Assembly: GCF_029931775.1 (NCBI RefSeq)
Contig: NC_079318.1
Span: forward strand, 74,931,614-74,995,613
Length of the DNA stretch: 64,000 nucleotides
Origin: Euleptes europaea
Lineage: Eukaryota; Chordata; Lepidosauria; Squamata; Sphaerodactylidae
Direction: 5' to 3'
A program made the translations under genes and the position numbers. Shown piece by piece: positions 45,101 to 56,800 of this stretch (positions are counted from its first letter, which is position 1; each line of letters starts with the position of its first letter). The notes beneath the pieces were generated by a model. It saw only the letters and a program-made list of their open reading frames with translations. It was not told the origin of the DNA and did no database searches.

Positions 45101-48100
45101 GAACAAAGAAAGCTAGTGGTGAAATGGTGAAATATGAAGGAAGGACACAAGAGAGATGGTGTGTATGTCTGCAGGGAAACTGGTCTCTTCCACTGTACTT
45201 TTCCTGGCTGATCACTAGGCAATAGCCCTGTGATATGAACACATTGTGCTTGCAGGATGTCCTAAATTCAGTTCCTGGCATCTCCAGTTAAAAATGGTCT
45301 CTGGAAATAGGACTAGGAAAGAAACCTCTCTTGGCCTGAGACCCTGGAGAATCATGGCCAGTCCACTGCAAACAATAGTGTGGCTCTGTACAAAGCATTT
45401 TCACATGTTCATATTACTCTTTCTCATCTCAAGATCCACTCAGCCAGCCCTAGAGGTTAACATGGCCAGGCAGTTCCTAGAGCCCGCTGAACGTGAGCCA
45501 GTGCCACCATTCTGCTGTGGATGATTTGTTTAGGCTCCATGCCAAGAGATGGCACACCCCTCATGTCCTCTGGCATGATGCTGTGAAGTCCTCAGCATTC
45601 TCTCAGTTGCAGCACCCTGTTCTCATCTTTCCTGCACTAGCCAAACATTGGCTGGTCCCTACCCTTCAAATTAAGGGGGCGTGGCCTCTCTTGCTTCTTT
45701 TATCTTTTGTAGTGGTATAGAGATTAAGAGTGGTGGACTCAAATCTGGAAAACTGGGTTCAAGTCCCCACTCCTCCACATGAAGCCTGCTGGGTGACCTT
45801 CGGCCAGTCACAGTTCCCTCAGGACTCACTCAGGCAATGGCAAATCACCTCTGAATTTCTCTTGCCTTGAAAACAATACAGGGTTGCCATAAGTTAGCTG
45901 TGACTTGACGGCGCACATATACTCACGTATACACACATAGCTTGTTACTGGGCATTATTATTATTGTTGTTGTTACTTGGATCAGTAGTTAGATTTTATA
46001 CAATATGAAATCCCTGGAAGCTGAAACTGTAACTGGCTTGGGAAAAGTAAGAACAGCAGGCAGAAAACAAGAAAACTCCTGTCGTCCGCCTTCCCCTCCT
46101 TTCCTCTCTCCAATCTGAATAGCTGTTTCCAATCTCCTTTGCTTGAACGTGTAATGAGACACATCCTGATGACAAGTCTAATATAAGTCAATGGGATTTT
46201 GGGATCTGGCACTGCCATGGGCGGGCGCATCACACTCACTGGGAAGCACGAAGGAGCCAGAGGAGAGGGGCTCTCCAGCGCCAAAAATTCCCGAGGAGTC
46301 AGCAAGTCTACTCACTCGGTTCCAGATGAGCACCATATGTAAGTAACTGGAACTGATCTAGCTGTGCACAGTCTTGCCAGCGCACATGTCTTAATGGGGG
46401 TGGGGAGACAAGGTTCTCAAGGAGGCTGAAGAAGGGTGAACGAGAACGCAAGGAGGACTTAAAACTAGTCCCTAACGAGGCACAGCTTCCCAACAAACAC
46501 ACTGTTTGTGAGGCACAGCTAAGTCACAGGACAAGTTTTGTTGGCTTCTGCTCAAACTAACGGGTAGAAAAGACAAAAGCGTGCAGTAGTACAGCAGTCT
46601 CAAGTACAGATTCAGTAACTGCAAAATGGAAGGCACGCACACAGGAAGGAACCTGGTGGCCTCTTAAGGACTAATAGATCTATGGTTACACTGGAAGGAA
46701 CAAAGCTCCCTCTGAGATTCAAGGGCTTTTCATGCATTACAACGCACCTGGGTTTGTCACTGAACATACACTCTGGCAGGAGCTGCAGCCAATTGTGGCT
46801 TCTTTCATGTTGGATACATGCATTTTCTTTCATTCAGATACATGCTTTTTTTCCACATTCACACACTACAGTTTCAGGTTTGCACTTAAAAAAAGTTAGG
46901 TGTAAAAAAAAAAAGTATTGTGTAAAGATGCCAAAAAAAGGGAACAAAGGCCGGGATTCTCTGTATCTTCACTGTCTCCAATATGTGCAAGTCAGGTTCT
47001 TTTTCATATGACCACAGGTTGGTGCAAGTTTTCCTATTTAAAACGATGGAGCCAGACGCTCCAGAGGGACTCCTGTCTAGCTACACAAGGAAATCTGTCA
47101 CCACTCATACTCCTGAGACCCCAGTGCAGCTAGGCTATTCAAATCCACTGTTCACTGACATCGAGCCCCACTCCATCCCTGTGGGTTCAAACCCGAACAC
47201 AGTGATTTTTAACCTCCCTCCCCTCCCTCCCAAAATATATTTTCCCACACATGCTCACAATCTAAATAATGAATGGAAAGAATTAAAAGATTTAATTAAA
47301 GGAAGCAGAAGAGGCTGAACAAAAGAGTAAGGAATTTTTTTTTTAAATGAACATTTTATAGAGAAAGGGAAATTAAATATGACCAAGAAGTTTCATTTTT
47401 CCTCACCTACTCCTGTTTCTTTCTCTGAGTTATATTATCCCGCCCTGCCCCTTCATGCAGAACAATCAGCTCCCCTTCCCCTCAAAAGCACACACACACA
47501 CACACACACACAGAGACAAGCAGAGTGGAAAGAGAAATAAAAATGCCCCCTCCTGACTTCCAGAGGACGGTCATAAGAGCTGCAGCAGCTGGTCCCTGCA
47601 GTGGGCCCTCCTTGCATGAATTCTTCACAGAAGGAATGGAGCGGCTCCCTGCAACCCTGTTCAGCATAGATCCTGCACCAAAAAGCAGTCACAGTTCTCT
47701 CTAGGGAAAGCTCATGTAGTAACCAATGGAACCATAAGAAGCTTTACATATCGCTCTCCATTTTAGCGTTAAGGTGGCTGGCCAAATGGAAAATTGGGGC
47801 ACGAGGCCAAGAACCTGTAACTGGATCCTCTCCCACTCAAAAGCTCACTAACTGGGGCTCCTTCTGCCTGTCCTGAGTTCCTCAACCATTCCAAAATAGC
47901 TGACATGGCTAGTATCTGGGTGAGCAGGAGGGGATGGGCGAGGGAGATTTCAGGCCATTAAGTCCTGCTAACTCAAGACGCTGCGCGTCCCTCCCTATGC
48001 CAGTGCCCTTAATTTCCCACTACAGTCACAAAAAGGGCTGGACGCTCGGGATTGTTTTTGCAGAATTTATATGAGGGAAGTAGCGAAAGTAACTGTGTAA

Positions 48101-50842
48101 AGAGAATCAGTGAAAAAGAGGCAGGGTGGATGGGAGAGCACAGGGAAGAACTGGGAGCTGAGGAGGTAACATTCTGTGCAGGGTCTAGTTTAATACAACA
48201 GTTCAGGGCAAAGTCAAATATCTACAACAAATTTTTTTGGTAACATCTTAGACCCTAGATGGCAGTACAGGTACACCTCGTTTTATTGCACTTCGCAGAT
48301 ATTGCATTTTTGAGCAATATTTTCAGCGCCATTTTCCCAACAGCATGTGCTCACTTCATGTCTCTGTGTCACATTTTGGTAATTCTTGCAATATTTCAAA
48401 CTTTCCCGTTATTATTACAGTACATTTTTAGACATAATGCTATTGCAGTGTAATAGACTATAGCATAGCATAAGCATAACTTTTATATGCCCTGGGAAAC
48501 ACAAAAAAAGGTCACATGACTCGCTTTATTGCGGTGGCCTGGAACCGAACCCGCAATATCTCAGAGGTATGCTTGTATTCCAAATGGATAGCTATGTAGG
48601 CAAGGGTTCTTAGTGGCCCCCATTAAGTTCTATGGGGCAAAACGAACAGGCTTGCAATCTGGATCACAGCTGAGAGGGACAAAATCGGTCCACATCCTTG
48701 GCAACATCAGGTGGCCTGGTTTCTATTAACTGGGACCTCACAAGGAGGGAGGAAGGAGAGTTGCTCCATAACCCGCCTCCCTCAGGTACTTCCTCCAGAG
48801 ATACCACCTACAATAATGGTTGACATTTCTCTCTATAAAGCCCCAAAGCGATATCCAGAATTTCTCATATCTTTTGAAAAACAATGATATTTTCCTTATA
48901 AATAAACATTGGATCATGTGTGGGAACCCTTCTACGATTCCCACCTATTACAAAACACATTTAAGTCAGACTGTTATGTTTTTGTTGCTGCTCCTTTCTT
49001 CTCTTAAAGATGGCTGCGCAAACCTGGCAGCTGCACACAGTGTACTTAAATGAGCACTACTTCCCCAAAGCTGCTCCCCCTTCAAGCTGCATATCACATT
49101 TGGTAAGTAGGTAAGAGTCACGCCACCCTGGCCCGGACACACCATGTGAGACAGATCTTGGAAGCCTAGCGGGGTCAGCTCCGATTCATACTTGGATGGG
49201 AGACCACCAAGGAAGTCCAGGGTTGCTATGCAGAGGCAGGCAATGGCAAACCACCTCTTAACGTCTCTTGCCTTGAAAGCTCAATGGGGTCGCCACAAGT
49301 CAGCTGCGACTTGATGACACTTTCCACCACTAAGAGTCACACCTTGCTCCCTTCCAGTGCTACTCTGTGCCCACAATCCTGCCCAGGAGCACTCACCAAT
49401 GACAACAAAAACAACCCCACCCACAGCTCTGTACTTACTCATCTGGTTTGCTCATAGGTCCTCGGTTGATGGAGGTCATGGAGTTGTCTGGCCATGGGAT
49501 CTGCTCCCCCATTTCTGGTGGCCGAAACTGGTGCCCTGTGACTCCCAGTTCCAGTTCAGATAATCCTGGTGAAAAGGGGGGGAATAATGTAACATGTCAA
49601 GTCTGTGAGCAAGCAGATCCAAGGAAGAGAAGCCTAGTCTGTCTTGGGGCAAAGTGGGAGAATACAAAAACACTAAAGGATGGCCGAGTCTGACTAGCAA
49701 AGCTGGCTCAAACATCAGGATAGCCTGCTAGTGAGAACCAGTTCCAAAGCCAAGCGGTCACCAGGCCATTAACCACCCTGGGCAACTTGCAGACGCATAA
49801 AAATAGCAGCACTTTGCTGAAAGTTCCTTTTAAACAAAGAAATAATTCATGGGAGGAGGTGGAACATTATCAACTGGCATGAGCAACCATCAAGGCCCCC
49901 CCTTACATCGGTGGATGTATTTCTGCTCCAAGAAATGTGCTCTGGGTGGGATTCTTTCCTTACAATGCTGCAGGTGGTACAACTCTCAGATCATGACAGG
50001 AAGAAAAAAGAGTGTGCCTGCTGCTCCACTAAAGATATTGGCCACCCCCTCCTGTGATGGCTTTTATTGTTTTACGGTTCAGGCTGATCTCGAGCTCCTG
50101 TCACCTCCAGGTAACCCTCAAAGCACAGCGTAATCATGCCCTCAAGGGCCTCCCCTGCAGCGCCACATTCACTCAGTTTGCTGAAGTGGAGCAGGAAAGG
50201 CAAATTAAGCTGGGAGCCTGAAGGCTTCTCTCTATATATTTCCAGCGATGGGTGGATCTGGGTCACAGGTCCAGCTTGTTGTTTTCACAAAGGAGTATTC
50301 TGACTAATGATATGCCTGCGTAGAGGATGCTGTGGGTCAGAGGCATGCTGCACTCATTTGTCGCACTGGATCCATGAAAGCCTCCCCCCATCGGAATGGC
50401 GAGGAGCACTCTCCTCTCACAAAATTGTAAGAGATCTATTCATAGACCCCCCCATCATCATACATTCAGTTTGGCTTTTTGATACCCATGAGGACTGGGT
50501 TACATAAGGAGTATTGGACAACAGTTACTTGTGAAGAACCCAAAAACTGTGCCCCACCCCGTGTGCCCCTTAGTAAGCAATTTTAAATTTACATGTCTAA
50601 AGGATGCATGGAGGGAAGGCAGTCTGGTATAGCCGATCTTGTCAGATCTCAGAAGCTAAGCAGGATCAGCCCTGGTTAGTATTTGAATGGGAGACCACCA
50701 AGGAATACCAGGGTTGCTATGCAGAGGAAGGCACTGGCAAACCACCTCTGTTAGTCTCTTGCCTTGAAAATCCCCTTATGGGATTTTCAAGGCAAGAGAC
50801 TAACAGAGGTGGTTAAGCTGCCTGCGACTTGACGGCACTTTG

Positions 50843-50892
<50 letters not shown>

Positions 50893-53800
50893 GGACTCAT
50901 ATTTCCAAGTTTATATAGGGTTAAACAAGGCAATTAACAAAGAAGTCTGATTCTTCTTGATGTTTTTCCTGGCATGTCCATCATAACCAGTTGAAAAGGC
51001 ACAAGTAGAATCTATGGGATTCAAAAAGCTAATTTCCCTTCTCCCTGTTCTTAATCAATCAACATTCTGGGCTCCTGAAGCTTATTTAGTCCTGATCAGG
51101 CTGGGGGGAGGGAGCTCTCTTTCTTTTGCTTCATTTGAAAAGTCATTTTTTCCCAGTACAGCTAAAATCCCTGAGTAAGCAGAGACCCTAATCTTGGTTT
51201 ATAGGTGGCCTGATTTCTCAGCTTCTGTGCATGGGACAGGGTGCACCCACTTCACTCTCAGATATAGTTAACAGTCCACTGGGAGGTTTTCCTGCTCAAG
51301 CCTGGCTGAAATGAAGAGGAGCTACGCAGGGCACTGTCTTTTTTTTTTTTTTGTGGCTCCTGCCATTCATTTTGATGGGGCTCGGCTCACAAGGGATGAT
51401 TTCCTGGTGGGTTGTGCCCATAGTTGAGGCCTGTCCATCCCCGTCAATGGTATCTAACATGCACCGCCGCTGTTTGCTTCGGGGTTGGGCCACTGCTGGG
51501 TTTGGAAGTGGTACCAGAAGCCCTTTCTCGTCATTTTCGATGTGTGAGGAGTGGCAGTGGTTTCTTAGTGGTAAGGGAGTCTCAAAAAATTAACTGCCTG
51601 ACAGGTTTGAGATCCACAGCCTAGCTTTGAGAATACTGGCCCTGAGGTGGGTCCTGGCCACAGACCATCTCCCCGTTGCCCCGTTTGCTAGATTTTAAAA
51701 AGCCTAAACGCAGATATAGACTGGAGGGCAAAGTCAACCGGCGACTCCTCGTTTTCTTCTTGGACTGTGCAACAGCAATGAAGTGTTCTTAAGGTTGCCT
51801 GGCAACAGGAAAATAAAGGAAGAGCAAGCAGCCACACTGTCGATTCCAGCTGAGCAAGGGAATGTGCCACATGGAAAAGACGAAATCACATCCCTCAGTG
51901 TCTGCTGAAGGTGGTTGTTCTTCCATGCTCCTGCTGACTTATGTGAAGTGGAACTGGTAACCACAACCACCCCAGATGCTGCGATCGCAGCTGTACATCC
52001 TGATATTTTTTCTATTTTAATGCGTGCTCCAAGATCTTCATTCTATCAAGCATCATCAAACAGTGCCCCCCTTGTGTTCCAAGGACAGTCCAATAATGAG
52101 ACCATACCTATTTGTGGCAACAAGGCACACACCCGTGTGAACAAAGCCCCTACAAAGCAGGGCAGCTCGTTTCCTCACCGCAAGAGGCCAAAAACTGCTC
52201 GGGAGCATCCCTAGGGCATGTGGCTGACCACAGCCCGAGACAGAGGGCTGTGCTAGGGGGCCCTTTCATCCCAGTCTGCATAGATAGCGCTTGTGTCTTA
52301 TGCTCTCTCTCCCAAGGAAAAGTGGAACTATAAAGCTTACAGGTTGCAAAAGTCGAGCAAAATCCTCAGAGAGGGAAATTAGCTTATTTCCACAAGCAAT
52401 CATCTTGCGAGCTGCTAAGGACCTTATTAGGTCTAGCGGGAAAAGATTTTGCAGGCCAAAGCTCATTGGCTAATTTGGCCAACCAGCTCCCTAACGGCTG
52501 GCTCTATGTCCCAGAATACTTTCCTTCAAGGCCAGTTGCCAACCAGAGGTGAGAACAAGTCTCAATTTCTGTCAGCCTTCTGCAGACAATTCCATCTATC
52601 ATTATGGACACGAGGTTTTGGCCCAGCATTGTGTGGCAGGGGGTGGGTGGGGGGAAGGGAGAGAAGAAGACTGATTCTTAAAACCCAATTCCTAATTCTC
52701 CACACCCAGATATAGATGTCCTGTGGAATTTATCAGAAGCGGAGTATATTGCTCACTATTATATAACACTTGCCCGTAGACCCAAGTGGTGATTAAAAAA
52801 TGTGGCAAAACTGAATTGCGACTTGACATATGGTTCTGTTGCTTGTGCTACCACAGCATGGGATTTGTAGGGTTTCAATTGGTCAAACTGTGTGTTCAGA
52901 CTGCACGCTGATATTTATGGATTTCAGTAGTGGTGCCGGAAGGGTGCAAAAGGGTCCTTCTGCTATATAATCTGAAAAACAGGAAGGTCGCTGTCTCAGA
53001 CCTGGTGTCATTGGCAAAACCAGGGGTTTTAAAGGACTGCAGTTCCCCATGTGAGCCCAAGAGGAGCTTACATCTTCCCATCTGGGTCCACTTTCTGTTC
53101 TCTCTTTAAGAGAGGTTAGCCCAGCCTCAGCCAGGAAAGAAAGTTTCCTGCGGCAGCTCCATTCCGATGGACAAGGCTGACAAGTGAAGTGAGGGCTTTA
53201 TCATCTCTTCTGCAATTCAGAAAGAAATGCAAGGCACAGAATTTTAGAAGGGCCTTTGGCTGAATGTGGGTTTTACATTGGCTCTTTTAATGGTGGTTAG
53301 AATGCTCGTTCTAATTATTTATTTACAGTACTTTTTATGTCTGCCCTGACCTATGTAGCCCAGGCTAGCCCGATCTCATTAGATCTCAGAAGCTAAACAG
53401 GGCTGGCCCTGGTCAGTACTTAAATAGGAGGCCACCAAGGAAGTCCAGGGTCACTACGCAGAGGCAGGCAATGAATAGCAAACCTTTGAACATCTCTTGC
53501 CTTGAAAACCCTACAGGGGCTGCCATACGTCAGCTGTGACTTGATGGCCAAAAAACCCCAAAAAACATCTTTAATATCTGGAAACTGCTATGAGCATACA
53601 TTAGGAAAAGCAGTCTATAGGTATATTAAAATAAGCAAATAAACAAATATTCATTGATTTAATACACATATAAATTGTCAGCACTGAGATAAAGCTTCTA
53701 ACTTTTAGCATATTCATGTGCAACACTGAAGAGAAAATCTCTTACTGTGCCACTGGAAAGTTAATAATGTTTTTAGTTTCTACACTGAAGATGCTTTCCT

Positions 53801-56800
53801 CGCTGCCTCTCAACACAGCTATCGTCTTCTCTCGTGTCTCTCATTAGGGTTAAAGGTTGAGCTGGCAGGCTTGGCTTGCATTTGCTTATATCCGGATTAC
53901 TACTCCGGACTTTATGAATACTTTCTGACTATGAGATATTGTTAATTGTATTTATGGCTGCAATATTACATCCCCCTCATTTAAGAGGGATATATATACA
54001 AGAATTAGTTTTCCTTGGGATTGAAGTCAAACACAGAGGAAGAAGGATTGCAGTTTTATATTTTAAATGTTACTTTACAATAACAATGCACATGTAGTCA
54101 TAATGATTTTTTAATATATTTTTAAATATCTTTGAGTCTGGAACGTTGATTGCTTAGACCACTGAAGAAGGCTGTATGGCCGAAATGCGTATGGTCAGAG
54201 TATAATTGTGTTATTTTATGTCTTGCTGTGTTATATGAGTATGTCAATTTGGTAGGTTATTGCAATGCCCTGTATGTGTTATATGTGGTATTAGGTTTTA
54301 TCCTGAAATAAATGCATACATATTTGGTACTTACATAATTTTTGGAGTGTATAACCTTGGGCCTTGGATTTTTACTTTTATTTATATTTTCTTAAAATGC
54401 TTGCTCAGCCATGAAGCCTAAGTTACTTTCTCAGGCCAGCCTACCTCAATGGACTGATGAGTGAATAATAAATAATTTTGTATATTGACAGTGGGTAGCC
54501 GTGTTAGTCTGTCTGCAGTAGTAGAAAAGGGCAAGAGTCCAGTAGCACCTTAAAGACTAACAAAAGACTCACGAAAGCTCATACCGTACCAGAAAATATT
54601 TTTGTTAGTCTTTAAGGTGCTACTGGACTCATGCCCTTTTCTACTTTTGTATATTGAGATTACTATGGAAATTTTTTGGTATACTCTCACCATGCCAGTT
54701 ACATTCCTCAGTCAGCTGTCTCCTTGTGGGGCCCGCTCTTAGGACTGACTGTACGGCAACAACTGGGTCACAGGTTTTCCTCCTGGTAGGTCCAGTCCTC
54801 TGGAATTGCCTACCACAGTGGATGCATAGGGCGCCTTCACTGGCTGCATTTTGGGAGGCGTGCAAGAGGGTTCTACTTCAGAGGGCATATTTGGTGGTGG
54901 GTAAACTGCTCTGGCAGATTTGGTTGTGTTTTTAATCTGTAAGATGTTCTTTGTTAATGGACTTTTATGTTTTCGTGTCCTTGCAGCTTGTCTTGCATTG
55001 TTAGTTCCAGAGTCTAAAGAAATAAGCGAGTTATATAAATATTTTAAATAAATAAGCATGCACCAGGAAGAGGTGTCTGTTGGCCCTACGTACCTGTCTC
55101 AGGCTGGAAAGGGTTTGGTCCAGGTACTGCCCCCCTGGTCTGTTCGGATGGTAACCCGGGATGGGGACTGCTGCCATTTGTTGCAGGGAAAGGCGCTGTC
55201 CTGAGCGGAACTGGCTCCATGGAGTCACAGAAGTCAAATGAGGACCGGACTGCTTGCATTCCCTGCCCACCGTTAACAGCTAGAAATATGGCGAATATAA
55301 CAGAGGAGCACAGTTCAGAGATCAGCAAAAGGATCATAGTAACTTCCTTGACATTTGGCATGGCATTTAGCAATGATGTTGAGGAGGGTCAAAGAAGGAT
55401 TTGGCTAAAATGCACAAGTTTACCATTAAAGTGTAAAACGTCCATGCAAGACAGCACAGTTTTTCTCCTGGTCCCCAGCCACCCCCCCAAACTTTCCTTC
55501 AAGAAAGGAGGGGAAAGGCAGGAACTGAATAGCCACAAATTGCCTCAAATTAACAATTGCACAATTTCAATGGGTCTAATCAAAATTTCAGGTTGTTTAG
55601 TAGATTCCTCCATGGCCTGAACTTCCCACAGAATCCACCAGAGGATGCTCCTCTCCAAAATCTGTCAGCAAAAATTAAATCAATGAAGCTTTCTTAACAC
55701 AATGAAAGGCCTCTTGATCCACTGCCACTTTTGGTTACAGGAGAGATTGAGAGCCCAAAATACAGAAACTGATTTTACAGTGCAATCCGAAATCAATTTG
55801 AGATAGAAATGTTAACTCAATTTAACTTAATTTTGTGTATATTGCCGCTGATGGATGCTCTTTGTTTAAGGGTTTCAAGAAAAACTAGTACAGGCTGAGT
55901 ATCCCTTATCCAGACATCCGATATCCGGACTGATCCAAAAACTGGACATTTTGAGATGGCATGCAGAGATTAATTACAGGTGATCAGCAGCGCCACTGCT
56001 GGTTCAATGTACACAAAATTATTAAAAATATTGTTTAAAATTACATTCAGGCTATGTGTATAAAGTATATACAGAACATATATGAAACATAAATGCATTT
56101 CTTGTTTAGACTTGGATCCCATCTCCAAGATTTCTCATTGGGCATATGTAAAAGTTCTAAAATATTCCAAAATACGGACAGATCCAAAATACGAATCACT
56201 TCAGGTCCCAAGCAGACCGGATAAGGGATAGTCAACCTGTATATAATATGCCTGTGGAACACAGGCAGGATGGTGCTGCTGCAGTTGTCTTGTTTATGGG
56301 CTTCCTAGAGGCACCTGGTTGGCCACTGTGTGAACAGACTGCTGGACTTGATGGGCCTTGGTCTGATCCGGCAGGGCCTTTCTTATGTTCTTTCTTATGT
56401 TCTTACCTAACCAAGCATGTTGCCCTGACCTGAATGGCCCAGGCAACTCCGACCTCAGAAGCTAAGCAGGGTTGGCCCTGGTTAGAACTTGGATGGGAGA
56501 CCACCAGATAAGCCCAGGGTTGCTACACAGAGGCACGCAACGGAACCTCTGAATAGGGTCATGGTAAGTTGGCTGCGACTAGACAGCTCTTTCCATCAAC
56601 AGCAACCGGTAACGTTAATGCTTGCCATTATTGCTTTAAAACTTATTATGACCCAAGATTTAGATTTTTTAAAAATTAACATCTCATAATTGAGAAACAA
56701 TCTTGAAAAATGTCAGAAACTGGAATTTCAGATTTTCACCATGTTTGCGGGTGTAATAGCCTTAAGGTCTAGTGCTGTGTGAATTTAACTAACCATGCTG

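Noticed and set aside
55031-55270. Alternative frame over the candidate NCOA1 exon (MAAVPIPGYHPNRPGGQY)
   Set aside because: Ends in the wrong phase for the next NCOA1 exon. Only the other frame (SMEPVPLRTAPF) fits.
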